This document shows, piece by piece, positions 13,311-26,852 of a stretch of 64,000 nt of DNA. Made by a program: the position numbers and the translations under genes. Every line of letters starts with the position of its first letter. Within the stretch, counting starts at the first letter, position 1. Where the stretch lies: assembly GCF_015832195.1 (NCBI RefSeq), contig NC_052026.1:9717619-9781618 (forward strand). The letters run 5' to 3'. The stretch comes from Motacilla alba alba. Lineage: Eukaryota; Chordata; Aves; Passeriformes; Motacillidae. Under the pieces are notes generated by a model that was not told where the DNA came from, ran no database searches, and saw nothing but the letters and a program-made list of their open reading frames with translations.

Positions 13311-16300
13311 ATGCATTTATCTCAGGTATTAGAAGCATTTATATTGCTGCATTACCACAGAAGATAGCCCCAAACAGCAGCCTTCAGGCTCTCAGAGGTC
13401 TGGAGAGAGATGTGGGTATAGAGGATTAAAGAAGAAATTCTCTATACAGAAAGGGTTTGCTATGTGCCCAGCCCAGCTTTTGGAGAAAACACACATAGAA
13501 GGATGAAGTTTGCTTGTTATATTTTATCTGCCAAATTCCAATCTCACTGTGAAAATGACTGGCCAGAGGACTTCAGCAGTGTTATGTTCTGCATTTGGGG
13601 AATGAACACAAAATGAGGAAAAAGGGGGTTGAATTTGGCCAGTACACTAACTGATGCATCTGGGGCATTTTGTGACAGTACAGTGTGAGGATCCTCTCTC
13701 CTTTCACCTTGCATCTATTTACATGAATACCACATTTCCACTGGTGGTCCCCAGATTCCTGTGGGATCCTCCCATCTGTCCACAGGAATATTACATTTGG
13801 TCCAGGTCTTGGAATAGGTTCTTCTGTTCTTGTGTTTCAAAAATCCAGGAAACAAAAGTAGCATAAAATTTAAATATAAATAAACTAATATTCACACAAA
13901 TTTAAGGAAAATGTAGTTTAGAGACCCTGACAATACCACCTGTCACAGATGCATCTCTTGCAACGCCTTCACTACAAGAACTCTTGACAACTTCAGTTCT
14001 CTTACTTGTAAGCTTGCACATTACTCACAAGAAAAGGTTCTTGACAGTTAAATATATTACATACAGAGTCTTTGTACTAGGAATCCAAGTTGCATTTCCC
14101 CCCCTTTTTTTTCTTCTCCCTCCCCTTCATCAAACTCTACTATTGACTGGGGAGCAAAAGCCCCTAAGATAGTAAATCTTCCGACCATGAAGGGAAATGG
14201 AATGGTTTTCTAATGGAGTCTATCTGAGTGCCTCTGGCTTTTAGAACCTGTCTTTAAAGTCTGCTTACTGAGGCATAGATGACCACTCAAACACAGACAG
14301 ATTTGTCACTTTGGTTTTCAGGACACCCATCCTATAAAGACCACAAGGTAATTGCGAGGACTTTAGTGGCCAGACATTCCCTTGCTATTCATGAGGTTCT
14401 TGAATTGGATTTAATTTCATGCCAGATTTGACTCTATCAATGGAAGACCAGCTCAAATGATTTCACAAGAAATGCTCAAATAGCACCACTCATTGTTACA
14501 AATCTTTTTATGCTCTATAGTGCAGAGCAAGTAGAGATGTTCTGACTGTAAAAATCAAAGTATAGCTACTATTGTCCCAATGGCTACTGTAAACATTTTG
14601 AGGTGTACAGTTAATGATATATATTTACAGGAAAAAAAAAATCAAACTCAAAACAAAGACTTGGCTAAAAAGCCACCCCTCCTCAACACTCATAGTTAGA
14701 TTGTCATCTGGCTTGATAAGATTTATTCCAATATTTCCCTGGTTTTATATCTGCTACCATAAAAAATGGTGCAAATTGGTTCCATGAAACCAGCTGCAGA
14801 ATCGTACTGATTTACACCACCTCCCCCACAGCAGGAATGTTAATAACCATGTTATATTTGGTTCCTTTCCTGAGTCTGGTTAAAACTTGGAAGAACAAAG
14901 TTGGTTTATGCCAGTTGAGGACTTGCACCCAATAAAATGCTGGACTGAACAACACAACAGCCACTATTTCTGTGCTCTCCAGGAAGGAAACAGCACATTA
15001 TGTTACTATAGTGCAATGCTAGATTTTTTTAAGGCCTGCAGTCATAGCTCCTGAAGTATTTAAAACTGTTCTACTTCATCAAGCCACTCAGACTGGAGGC
15101 ATGAAACAAATCAGGTGGCTGGAGCATTGCTGTGTCTTGGTTCCACTTGCTGCTAACAGAAAACCCTGTCAGTGGCTCGTGTGCTTAGACACAAATGCTT
15201 CAGCATTTGGCAGTGTTTGCGTGTTCCTGAAGACCCATAAATGCACTAGACAAAACCCACCCAAACTGTAGATTCAGAAACTGTTCTTTAGAATTCAAAA
15301 CTTTTTAAAGAAGAGCAGAATGCAAGAAAATATAAAATCAAAGGAAGGACCAGGAGGCAAAATGCATTAGAGAGCGAACAGAATGGAAACAGAGAGAATA
15401 TGTGAAAAAAGATCAATGGGAGAATCTAATTTCTTCTTCCTGCCAATTCAGCTTTATATAGAGATGATGCTTACATGTGTCTTTCATAAACAAGGACATC
15501 AGAGAAACAATGAATTGACTGCGCAAGTAATATGAAATAATAACTATGCAAAGAAAAAAGGTTCATGAATTTCTCCTGGCTTCAAAACTTGAAAAGAGCT
15601 CAAAAGGTTCAATAAGATTGAAATAACAATAAATTGCAATACTATAGGGGAAGAAATTTCATTCCACAGAAAAGAGAACAATTCATGTTTAGATTTCTAT
15701 TTAAATTAACTAACATTGTGCTACAAAGTTACATTTACTCACACATACAGTCCTTATTCAACCTGTGCAAGTCTGTCATGAAAAAATCCTGGGTTTCATC
15801 AGTGATGAAGCAAATACAGTTATGAGTCTATTTTAAACACATTTCACACACACACTGCACTGAAAAATAAAATCCCACTGGATATCTTCATAAAAATCTA
15901 CCTGTTTTTTTTTTCCACAAGGAATCTTATGAGTCATTATGAGCTTCTATGAACCTGACAGGTGTTTTTTTGTTTGCTGGGTTTTTTAAGTCAAACAGAA
16001 CACAATGTCCTTAGTAGCTCTTCTGTTAAGTGACAACACAACACCAGGAAAAAAAAAAAATCAGAGTTTCTTATCTTCAGTCTTACTGGAAAATTAGGGA
16101 TTAAAATGAAGGCCAAACTATGTGCAAATAAAAAAGGTGTCTCCTCTGTGTAAAAAGAATCTACATTATCAAAATAAAAATTTAAGATAGGTTCCCTACA
16201 CTGTGTTCTACAAAGAACTGAAACTTCAGCCAAAAATAATAAATGGAATTCAAGACAGCTGCATCAAAGAATCCATTATTGGCCTGGGCACAGTAGCACA

Positions 16301-16692
16301 CAAAAGCAGAGAAATTACTATTATATAACCATTGAGAAATGGAAAAATTATTATTTTGGTCAGAAACAAGTAAAATTCTAATTTATTTAGAGAACATTGG
16401 CCGAGATCTTGAACAGAGTGAAAAGAAGCTAGATGCCCACATTCCCCTGAATTTTAATAGCATTTAGGTTCCTTTGAGAAGCCAAGACAACACTTTCAAT
16501 TAAAGTATTTTACATAACGATTTCATGGCTTGATCCTGATATGCACTGAGACAATTCCCACTGCATTTAGTAAAAGTTGAGGGCAATCAGCATCTCTAAA
16601 CACCTAATCGAGAAAACAGCAAACTATAAAATTTTTGTTTCCTTTGTCATGAATTTAAAACAAAATCCCAGAAGTAACCCTACCCTCCTCCA

Positions 16693-16770
16693 TAAAAAAA
16701 CAAAAAAGCCCCCAAAAAAACCCCAACCAAACAAAACCCCAAAACAATAAACAAACAAAAAAATCCCCAA
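16693..16770 (+). repeat. A/C-rich low-complexity tract
   Basis: Nearly 80 bases consist of A runs separated by C runs (CCCCC, CCCC, CAAAC), with almost no G or T. It is among the longest of the recurrent A/C tracts in the window. Read on the other strand it opens a 62-codon frame rich in Phe, Gly, Val and Leu, which is an artefact of composition. Confidence 0.9.
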
Positions 16771-18129
16771 ACTATTGTACTTTGTGAGGTTATCAAATAC
16801 TGCACAAGCCAAAAATTAAAATATTGTCATTTACTGCTCATCAAATACATGAAGCAATGCATGATATCACATATGGGTGGTGGAAAGCATGTGAAATTTG
16901 ATGTCTACATTGGAAAAATATTTGCTTCCTCTTGACCCATATACTTTAAAAAATGAATAATGCACCCTTCAGCTGGAAAACTTTGAGGTAGAAACTGTCT
17001 TAGAGGGCTTAAATTTGGTTGTGCCTCAAGCAACGATGAGGTGCTGGATTAAATGGTTTTTGCATGTTCATATGCTAAACCCTGACTAAGTTCATGTTAT
17101 AGTTCTAAGCAGGTGTTTAAAATTTCCTCTCCATGAGAGCCAGGGATCTCTATAGAATATATTTAGATATGAGAGCAGTAGGATAACAACACTACCTATG
17201 GTACAGTAGGATTCTATGTTCAAGCTGTGCAGAAGTGGCATGGTTATTTACAATCCCAAAAAAGTAAAAAAGGAGTATAGAGTCATTTTATTTTTACATG
17301 GACTAGCATTCTGTCGTATATAACTGTCAATTGTTTTTAAATCCTAGAAGATACAATTAAGGGACATAAAACTACCACCTGCCACTCACTAACTAAGATG
17401 TTAACTCAACCATGATGACATTATGGTTATGACACAATAATACAGAAATTACTGCTAGGCTGTCTAACCTGAGCAGCATCTGAATTTAAACAGTTCTCGA
17501 AGCACCTGGGTTTAAATACTGTCCATGTGTTTTGAAGAGCTTTCTTTATTTACTGTATCTGAAAGAGCTCAAACTCTCAAATGAGCCTCTCTGTAATTCC
17601 CTCCCATCCAGCTGGATGCTGGGTGATCTCAAGCTCCAAGTGAGATCAGCAGAACCTGTTCTTGGAGGGCATGCCATGGGAAGCTCCTGGTCCCTGGCAG
17701 ATTCATTTGCAGCCATTTCTTCAGGACTAGAATAATTTCATTCGAAGCACATCTTGGAGAAGGCTTAAATAGCTACAGTAGAAAGTCTTCCAAATCTTTT
17801 GGATTTCCAAATGCCGTGAAATAGTAACTGTTCTTTTAAGTCATAAGTTATGTCCATTTAGCATGACTCCTCTCACATAGAATAGCTGGATTTCCAGAGG
17901 GAATACCAGTATAATGTCCAAGCCAGACACCAGAACACAAGAGTTGAAATGAAAATCAATACTGAGCCATACAGTTGCTAAAGTACACTGAAAATAAAAT
18001 TGTTTTCCACTGTAAATGTAATTTAAAAATCTAACATATTCAATAGATTTGATATTGATTATGTTAGCAGTATTTCTGAAGGCTAATAGATACAATGTAC
18101 TGTTTGTACTGAAGTACAATACTGCTTTT

Positions 18130-18143
18130 GTTGTCCTAGCAAC
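18130..18143 (+). promoter_or_regulatory. RFX/X-box-like motif
   Basis: GTTGTCCTAGCAAC closely resembles the palindromic X-box bound by RFX transcription factors (GTTGCCATGGCAAC-type), with the right half-site TAGCAAC intact. There is no gene next to it. A single motif of this kind is weak evidence for function; it is listed because related half-sites recur at 43.8, 57.0 and 59.8 kb. Confidence 0.3.
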
Positions 18144-18503
18144 AGCCAGGAAAGAATGATCTCACAAATCAAATGCAATGGAAATGCAATGCTTTACAGA
18201 AAAAGACAACTAAATGATCTTAAAAGTATGTTTTAAAGTTGCCATCTTCATGAACTTTAATCTGCCCTTTCCAAACTGAGATCATTCTAAGGGGTAGGTA
18301 GAATGGGTAGCAGGAATGACATTTTAATGAGGAAAAAGTAGAATGAAGCTAAATTGCCAGACTGGAATATTTTGCATATCTGTTCAATTTCCTTTGGCTA
18401 CAGTTACCTATGGAGCAGACAATTCCCATCCCTTCCTGTCACCAGTGCATTGTGGAGGGGACTATTTCCATCAAGAGGTATGAAAGCAAATCTTAGGAGA
18501 CAC

Positions 18504-18518
18504 TTTTTTTTTTTTTTT
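18504..18518 (+). repeat. T15 homopolymer
   Basis: An uninterrupted run of 15 T, a simple mononucleotide repeat. Confidence 0.9.
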
Positions 18519-19353
18519 AATGCAGTCTCAAGCTCCATGGGAGGGGCAGAGAGGGGGACTGGGCCAGTGAGGCATTTCACAGAACACCACACAACCCAGT
18601 GTGCTGTGCTTCTTGGAGACATCTCACTCTTTTTGATGTACAGAAAAGGAACCAGAGAACTACATCCCCAGCCAGCCCTGCAAGATAATTTCATGATGCT
18701 GCAATCTCTGAACATCCCCCTGACCTCCATCACTTTGTGCTTTAGTGCAGAATCACATTTCTCCCCTCAGGCCAGGTCCTGCTGCCAGTACTGCCTGGAG
18801 TAAAAGCATTTTCATTTGCATCAACAGGTCTTATAACATTATTCTATGAGCATCTTCAACAAGAATCATCTAAGGACAAGAAAGTGAATAGGTAAATATA
18901 TTTCAAGATCCATATGAAATTGGAATGAACCAGGGAACAAAAATAAATCATGGTAGGCCTTGAAGAAAATGGGAGGAATAGGTTTACCAGATTTATGGTA
19001 AACTGCACTTCCCTGTAGTCTCAAATATTTATGTTGGATTGTATCTGAGATCGGATCTAATCTAGAAACTGAAAAAAATAACATACTATTGAACCCTTCT
19101 GGAAAAGATTTACTGTTCATTGGTCAGTCAAACCAGGAAATGTTCTTAGAAAATAACACTTGATTATGTATTATGCTCCAGAATATCCAGAGTGGAATCA
19201 GATATGAGAAAACAATGAGTATTCCTTTCAAGGCTGGTAATCATTTTATCATTTCACCAATAGAATGCCTGCATGTAGAATTGCAAAAGCAAAATGATTA
19301 CTGAGGATATAAATATATTTTAAATTATGTTAACTATTTGAATATAATTTTTT

Positions 19354-19400
19354 AAAAAAAACAAACCTCAAAACACAAAAAGACACCACAAAACCAAACA
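19354..19400 (+). repeat. A/C-rich low-complexity tract
   Basis: A-runs broken by C and CC (ACAAACC, AACACAAAAAG, CACCACAAAACC). It is bordered on the left by AT-rich sequence and on the right by a run of nine T. Confidence 0.8.
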
Positions 19401-19750
19401 GGATTTTTTTTTGTAGCTTCTGATTGAAACACCATTTAGAAAATCATACAAATCAAGGGTTTAAAATAGATTAATTTGGAGTACTAATTCCCCTGTTACT
19501 TTCTCATATAATGATAAGATAATCAGGTATAAGTATAGTACAAAGTACACACATTTTTACACATCATTGTGAGGGAATAGCAACAACCTGGGGGCATGAT
19601 GTAATCAGAGAGTGAAAAAAAAATTAAATATTGGAGCAGTGCATATTCTACTTCCTGGAGAAGATACCAAATCAGAGGTAGATATCCCTTCAGTAGATTT
19701 TTTTGCTTAGTTTTGCCCTATGCTTACCACACAGAAATCAATAGTTTTGA

Positions 19751-19828
19751 TTTAGGGGGGGGATTTTAGTTTACTTTTGGGGTTGGTTCTTGCTTGTTTT
19801 GTTCGTTTTGTTGTTTTTTTTTTTTTCA
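19751..19828 (+). repeat. G/T-rich low-complexity tract
   Basis: Composed almost wholly of G and T: an eight-G run, then GGGGTTGG and repeated TTTTGTT words, then 13 T. It is the opposite-strand form of the A/C tracts found elsewhere. Confidence 0.85.
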
Positions 19829-22800
19829 TTGACCAAAGTGAATCTTTTCCAAAATCCTCATGTTGAAATCATTTAGCTGTTGTTTGTATTGTCCATCCTT
19901 GTCACGTAAATGATCACTGTCATATACAGTGTGTCTTTTTATAGTAGCAGTCTCCATTTAGGATGCAAATTTCTTTCATTCCATTGTCATGTATTGACCG
20001 CAGATTCCTTAATTATTTTTCTAAATAATGTAAATAATCAATTTTTTTCAATTTAAATTTAAAAGTAGAAGTATAATAAGTGAACAGTCACATAACCTGA
20101 AAAAAAATAAAACTGGTTTAAGAAATCTCTCAAGATGGGAGAAAGTGCATTTCCTGGAAAGCTTTTGTATTCTTTTTTTTTTTTAACACTGAACTAAATT
20201 TGAATGTCCATGTGAAACTGCACCAGCTACACTGAAGCCTCAATGACACTGATCATGCAAGTACAGAATATAAATTTGTCAAGGCATGCTGGAAATTGCA
20301 AGAAGGACACAGCGAGTCAGATGGTAAAATAGCAATGCTGTGGTTTGTCCAGAGTCACTGGAATGATCCATCAGCTATGAATTTTCACAAATACCAAGAA
20401 ATTCAGCAGAAGCTATTTTAGTGCTAAAGTGCAAGACTCAGGGAGATGAAATAGATGATGATGAAAAAAAAATTCTTTTGTCCATGAACAGTAATAGTAA
20501 TTTACTGTAACTCATATCCCTGCAGACAAACATCCCTGTGTAATGCAGAATACTTTCATCAAGCAAAATGTGACTTTATCTCAACCTAATCTCCAGGTCA
20601 TGTCACCTCAGGGAAACCTCAGCTGAGCAATACTTTATTTTGCTTTTCAGCTCCAGATTCAGCTTCACATTAATATGGTAGGTAAAGACAGACAAAAGAA
20701 AACAAAATGCTGAAATTTAGTTTAAAATAGAGATCCAGTTCTTACACTAAGCAAAACATATTTTCAGCTGGATTATGGCTATAAGAGTATGGATGTCATT
20801 TTGGAAATATAACAAATATGACAGATTTTCCTAATGCCTTGTTCACATAAGGAAGCTGTATGAAAGTTGAAGGAACAATTTAAAAATACTCTGTAAAGAA
20901 ATGAAGCTAACTCTTTAATTGTAACCATCCCTATTCAATACAAAAGGGCCTCATTCTCACTTAGCTAGTGATGGGTTAGAGGCAACTTAAATTTAAAAAT
21001 AAACATCCACAAGGGAGATGTACTGTAATAATAGAGATAATTGGCAATAGCAGTTTTATTATGCAAGTACAACAAAAAAAATTAAAATTCCCCACTTAAG
21101 AAGCCTGCAGTACCTCTGGACATAAGTGTACCTGAGTATTTGCTAGTCAGCAGCAGATAGAACTGTGAGGAGCACACCAGTTTGTGGAAAAGTCATTTCT
21201 GACTCCAAAGCTTTACTGCCTTGTACTTAACAGCAGATCTATGATATTTCTGTAGAGTTCCTCACTCTCACACGTTGTCTTTGTGTGTCACTAGTGGCAT
21301 TTGGGTATTTGGCTTGAAGAGAGGAGACTGCAGCACACAAACTCATTTTAACCCACTTACCCAGAAGGGAATGCGGGGGGGAAAAATGTGAGAGCTTTAA
21401 AATAAACAAACAGAAAACAGATGGCAATTTAAAAAGCATTCAAATGGGAGAATTGCTGCAAGGTTGAAGTCAAAATAAGCTCATGTACCAAGTCCACTCC
21501 CTCACCCAAAGAACAAGTCTTGCTAACTCCAGAGAAATAGAAGTAAATCCATCCCCACTTAGTCCACAGAGCCACTGAGACCAAACAGACCCTCTCAAGT
21601 CTCAAGAGGAGAGATGGGCCCATCCCCACAGGCACCAGCCAAGCTTTGGTGTCACCCATATATTCTCCTGTCACTTTGCACAGGTTGATAGTGGAATGCA
21701 AAGAAGAAATGCTCAGCAGTGTATTAGCCCATATTCACCTAAAAAATGAAAGACTGTACTAGAGTTCACATTCTACAGGACAATTCTTGCCCCAAAATTC
21801 TTGTGATCCTGATTTAGTTGTCCCAGCTAACAGAAAGACTCACTGACCTCAAGAGGAAGCCTCAAGTCAACAGACACATTCCCCATCCAATATTAGGCAA
21901 CACATAGATTATGAGCTAGAACAGGAAAGTATTTATTGAAAGTCAATATGTATATTTATAGCAGCTATTATGACAGGCATCTTAAGACACTGAATAGTAA
22001 AATTAGACACTTAAAATAATTTAAACCAATTAAATGGAGCTCATTTAAAGCAATTAGAATACTCCAGTAAGTAAAAAGGTCATCAATCTCTCTTTAAATG
22101 CACCAAAGGAGAGCCTTATGCTCAAAGTCAGAAAATCTGCAAAGTTTGAGGCAACTTTCCTCTCCACTTTGAGCATTTCTATCACAAACACCTAAAACAG
22201 ACAGGAGCTCCACACTTGTCAGCAAGAGAAAACACAGGATTTCACAACCTCCAAGAGGATAAGGGGCATAAAGGAGGAAGATGCCTGGTTTGCCCGTGTT
22301 AGCTCATGTCTATCTGCCTCCTTGGTTCGGTTTATCTGCACTATTACATCAGCAGAACAAAACATTGTGTGGCACACTTCAATAGGGAGTTTGGCCTGAT
22401 TCAATATATTGCTTTCATCCTCTCCACAAGACAGTAAAAACATGATTGTCCACTGACAGGTGTCACTTTTAAGTCAGTTATTTATTATGTCTCACAGATA
22501 TTCTTGGTTAGGGAGGAAAAAATATCAAGAAAGACATAAAAATTTGACACTGAACCCATTTCAAATCCAGGAAAAAGAGAAACAGCTGCTCTTGGTTTGG
22601 TCTGGCATATTCTCTACCACTGGCAGCTGCTGAACCTGCTGTGCTGCTTTGCTCAGCAAAACCAGGATACTAACATAATAGAACAGAAATAGGCTCACAG
22701 AAGTGAAACAATCAGACTCACTGGAATGCTCAAATCTCGTCCAAGCACAAACTAAGCCAACACAGAGAGACAGTTGGAGAAAAAGAATGCAAAGCAGCAG

Positions 22801-24084
22801 AACTTGGAAAGGTGCATAAGGACAAAGGCAAAAGGAATTTAGCAGATCAAAAGATCCTGCCCCCAAGTCTTGTGTTGCATACAATGAAGATATTCCCATG
22901 ATGCAATGACTAATGCAGCTTCATAACCTCCAAATGCCTTTCATCCATTCTATGTCTTGAGCAACTGGGAGAACCTGGCAGTGCCAGCAAGTCAGAGAAT
23001 GGAATTTGTCTCTTTCATAGCTTACACTGTAAAACAAATTTCTGATGTAGCTGTGATTTCAAAGTGATCTGTTCCTTGCTTTAGCCATCAAGTCCGCTGT
23101 ACATAAAGGAGAGCTCTTGCTCTCATTTTTCATTTTCAGGAAGAGAATCTTATTTAAAATGGAGATGAGCAATGTTGAAACACTAATGTTTATATGTTGC
23201 ATAAATATGCAAATAAAGTAACAGAAAGCACTGTATTTCAGCTTGGGCTATGCAATATATGATTTGCTCAGTTGTGTTCTTATTTTTTCATACAAACCCT
23301 CTATGGCTGCCTGGAATGCAGACAGCAAGTTGCTAATCCCACTAGTAGAGTACCTGATATGACCACAAATATAAGCACAAAAGTGGTATCTAAATAAACC
23401 AGTTTACAGCACATTTCGCATTGATTTCAACCACCAAGGCCTGTAATACACTTACATTTTAAGGCAGTTTAAGTCCTAGTGCTGACCTTATTGATGCAAT
23501 TAGTTCAAATGGCACAGCCATCAGTTTTATCCAAAGCTTAACTGAGAATGCTATCTCTGTCTATACAAAATTGGGCAATATGCACGCTATGGAGAGGAAA
23601 GAATGATGATTCCTTCTTAGGAGTATGTGTGCACATATGCTCTGTGTTGGAGAGACAGACTGAGTACAGAAACCTGTCACAACAAGCATAAAATGACAAT
23701 GTAACATGCTATTGATCAAGGAGATTTAAATACCAAAGCAAGAATAAAAGTCACGGCGCAAAATGCTAGGGCCCAAAACAAATTAGGACATACTAATGAA
23801 TATGGACAGATATAGAGCTGCTTCTAAATAATCACCTCATTTCCACTGATATTGTTTCATCCCAGCATCACAATCAAAGGAAATAGACTGACATCCCCAC
23901 ATCAGCACCACAGGAACCAACTAGACTATATAAATATGCATAAAATATGAGAAAATGGTGTACTACACAAGGAAATTCTGGCAGCACTCAATGCTTACTG
24001 AGCAGTTTGCAGATTGTAATATTTTCTCTAAGGAAGAAATAAATGATTAAGTCAACTAGCCGTGCTCAAATTGTTTGGAGACCT

Positions 24085-24140
24085 GTACCAATGATCCTTA
24101 TGGGTCCCTTCCCAGCTGATATATTCTATGATTTTATGAT
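24085..24140 (+). mobile_element. CR1 LINE, short 3'-end fragment
   Basis: The sequence ATGATCCTTATGGGTCCCTT followed by CCAGCTGATATATTCTATG and ATTTTATGAT matches the very 3' end of CR1 retrotransposons: the GATCCTTGTGGGTCCC-type block and the terminal repeats of an ATTCTATG-like octamer. Only about 55 bases are recognisable, so this is a severely 5'-truncated insertion, which is usual for CR1. Possible further CR1 sequence upstream (about 24,060-24,085, ending TTTGGAGACC) is too diverged to assign. The same tail block is in the longer copy at 34.5 kb and in the same orientation. Confidence 0.85.
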
Positions 24141-24446
24141 TGGGTTACACCTGATCTAAATGCAATGTCTTGCTGGATGGTTGACGAACAAACCAACATA
24201 ATTAAAGAATAGAAGCAAACCCTGCTTTTACTCACATTAAAAGGCAATATTTCCAAGAAAGAGGAACAGCAAGGCTTTCAGGAAAACGTATACCATAGCT
24301 TCAGTTAAAAAAATATCCATAATGTTTTATAGCAATTGGTCAGTGTGCAATTGCTTCTGATGTGAGAATTTTTAGCAGACGAAACTCCATGGGTTTCTGT
24401 GACACAGCTTGCTTTAATCAAACAAGACTAGAGAAGGGGTTAATAA

Positions 24447-24488
24447 TTTTTTCCTACCTTCACTTTGATTTTTTTCCTACCTTCACTT
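24447..24488. repeat. Two-copy tandem duplication, 23-bp period
   Basis: The 19-base word TTTTTTCCTACCTTCACTT occurs at 24,447-24,465 and again at 24,470-24,488, identical in both copies. It looks like a recent local slippage duplication. Confidence 0.9.
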
Positions 24489-26513
24489 CTTTGACACAGC
24501 ATAACTGACTTGCCTTCAGTAGAGATGTTCCTGATTTTACATCAGCTGTCAAAAGATGGAAGAGGGGTTGAATCCAGCTGAGTGAATTCTGGAACAGATG
24601 GATTGAAAAAAGCTTTAACTCACCACCCATTCAGCCTATAGCATCAAACACTATCAACTATGATATCATCAGCACTTGACACCACTAATATATCATGAAG
24701 GACAAAATGATGCATGTATTCACAGGTATTGCAGGCTGTATTTTTTATCTGGCTGATTTTTGGGAATCATGAGAATTGATGCAGATAGAGTTATTCTCTC
24801 AGTGGATTTTAAAGTTCTTAAGTAAAATCAGGGTCATTGCAGGGACAAATAGAAAAAAATATTGTGGCACTTCTTTATCCTACTGTTAATGCTGCAGCAA
24901 AAAGCTAAAAGCTTCAAAAACAAACATAATTTAAAATGTATAGTATTAACAAAGAGTGAAGAACCTTCAGCTGTACTATGACCAAACTGAATCAGCAGAA
25001 CAAAATAAATTAATATATTGGGAGTACAGAACATAGTTCACTCTGTCTACAGGAGAAACTAAACAAAATATAAACTTAAGACAAGTTTCCATTGTGATTT
25101 AACTCTTATGATGAGTGGTTTCTGTAACAGAGTATTATTCTGTGGTACTATGGGTATGCCAGAACTTCACAAGGGATGGCAAATATCTTTATTTTTACTA
25201 CAGACAAGGAAACAAAATAAGTTACTTGCCCAAGGAAAATGGCAAATCCAAGTCTATAGTACCCAGCCCTCTCCACCACATTCCCCCTATTGTACCACGA
25301 TAAAACTGAAAATGCTTTTCATGAGAAAAAATAATTTCCAACTGCAGCCCAGCTGATATGGCTGCATCAAGTGCAACTATTCATTTGGCTGTTTCAAGCT
25401 AGGAACCAATCTTTACTTCTGCACAGATATGTTAGGCAGAAATTACAATATTTCATTCTTCCTACCCAGAAAAGTGAATTGGATGAACACTAGTTCCACC
25501 TCCCAACACTACTGTTTTATACCGGGAGAATGGGGGAGTCCAGCAATTTTAAATTAATAAAAATAACATGAAAATTATGTCTCCAAGGAGAAGACACATG
25601 TCTCCAAAAGACTCACTGAAAACTGCTCCTGGAGCATATTCTAATTCCAAGCCACTTTTTCTTCTCATAGGATCAGCGACTGAATCACACTAACCTCAAC
25701 AGGAGGTTTGGACCTCAGTAAATTTAAAAAATGCAATAGAGCACAGTCTTTATCCTTCAGCAATATACTTATTGTACACCTTTTCACATGTGCCTCTCTC
25801 GTTTCATGTCAATGGGAAAGAAAAAGGGGAGGTGAAGGAAAAGAGACTTTAGGCTGTAGAGAAGATGGGTGATTACTGCCTTCATTAAGCAAAACAGTAA
25901 AATACTAATGACCTTTGGAGAAAGCCATAAAACATCAAATTTTGCTCTTTTAGTTTCTATCTAAAAAAATCTCTATACAGCATTGTCCATGTTTTGTGGT
26001 AACACATTTCATTGTAATCAGCTCCTAGTGAAACCAGCCTCCACTGAACAACCACTGGAAAAATCCATAGAACAGATTTATTCTTTTCATTCCTCTTCAT
26101 TAACTCGGCCCCCATCAGGGAAAAGGTTCCTCTATAGTTCTCTTGACTTCTGAGGTCATGCGCACGTCCAGAGTCGGGCTGGTGTTTGTACAGCCCAATG
26201 CCTCACAGTTCCCTTCTCTTCATGCACACAAACCTGGTACGGAACAACTCCAACAATGCTCAACCCCCCCTAAAAGCAAGTGCACTCCTGGAGTAAAAGG
26301 GTTTTTTTTTCCAGAATCAAGTTTTCTGTTTGAGGAACCACACTTCTCCCTTATGTCCAATCGTTCTTCCTACAGTTTCCTCTGTGATTAGGGCAGCTGT
26401 GGTCAATACAGGTTTCCTAAGCTAAGAAAAGAGAAGAAAACGCCTTTAGTGCTAAATGAGGCAAGAATACTTACACTGTTTGTCTTTCTCAAAACCAACA
26501 TTTCTCTTGAAGC

Positions 26514-26528
26514 TATATATATATATAT
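26514..26528. repeat. (TA)n microsatellite
   Basis: About 15 bases of uninterrupted TA alternation. Short and probably polymorphic. Confidence 0.85.
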
Positions 26529-26835
26529 TTCAGATGTACAGTTGTTGTCCTGGCTTTCCCTGACTTATTACACAGGAGAAAAATATTTGCCTTTTTCCCT
26601 TGTAGCTTTTGTATTCTGACAAGGGCTAACATTTCTGGAGGCAGAATTCAGCCTAAATAAATCTTATCCCACAAGAATTTAGGATTGTCTTCTTAAACTA
26701 TCTGAAATATTGTTGAGTAAAACACTCCCTTGACTGGCTGCTCCATATTTTTCTAGGAATTACTGACATTACATGCAACTCATTAGTCTCAGTATTTGGT
26801 GCAACAGTAGATGAAGAAACAAATTTTGGTTAGTG

Positions 26836-26852
26836 TCAATCAATCAATCAAT
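26836..26852 (+). repeat. (TCAA)n microsatellite
   Basis: Four uninterrupted TCAA units. A short simple repeat. Confidence 0.9.

Larger units (their letters stand above)
13311..24060. other. AT-rich non-coding stretch, no gene seen
   Basis: I find no gene here. The longest open frame (18,354-18,803 on +, 149 codons) runs through a poly-T run that translates as a phenylalanine block, and a 109-codon frame lies opposite it; neither has a domain, so both look fortuitous. Low-complexity tracts at 16.69-16.77, 18.50-18.52, 19.35-19.40 and 19.75-19.83 kb are listed separately. The rest is unique-looking sequence. Confidence 0.7.

Noticed and set aside
16624..16812. Hydrophobic minus-strand peptide rich in Phe, Gly and Val that looks like a membrane segment
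   Set aside because: Produced entirely by translation of the A/C-rich low-complexity tract.
18354..18803. 149-codon open frame on the plus strand
   Set aside because: It runs through a T15 homopolymer (a Phe block) and has a 109-codon frame opposite it; no recognisable domain.
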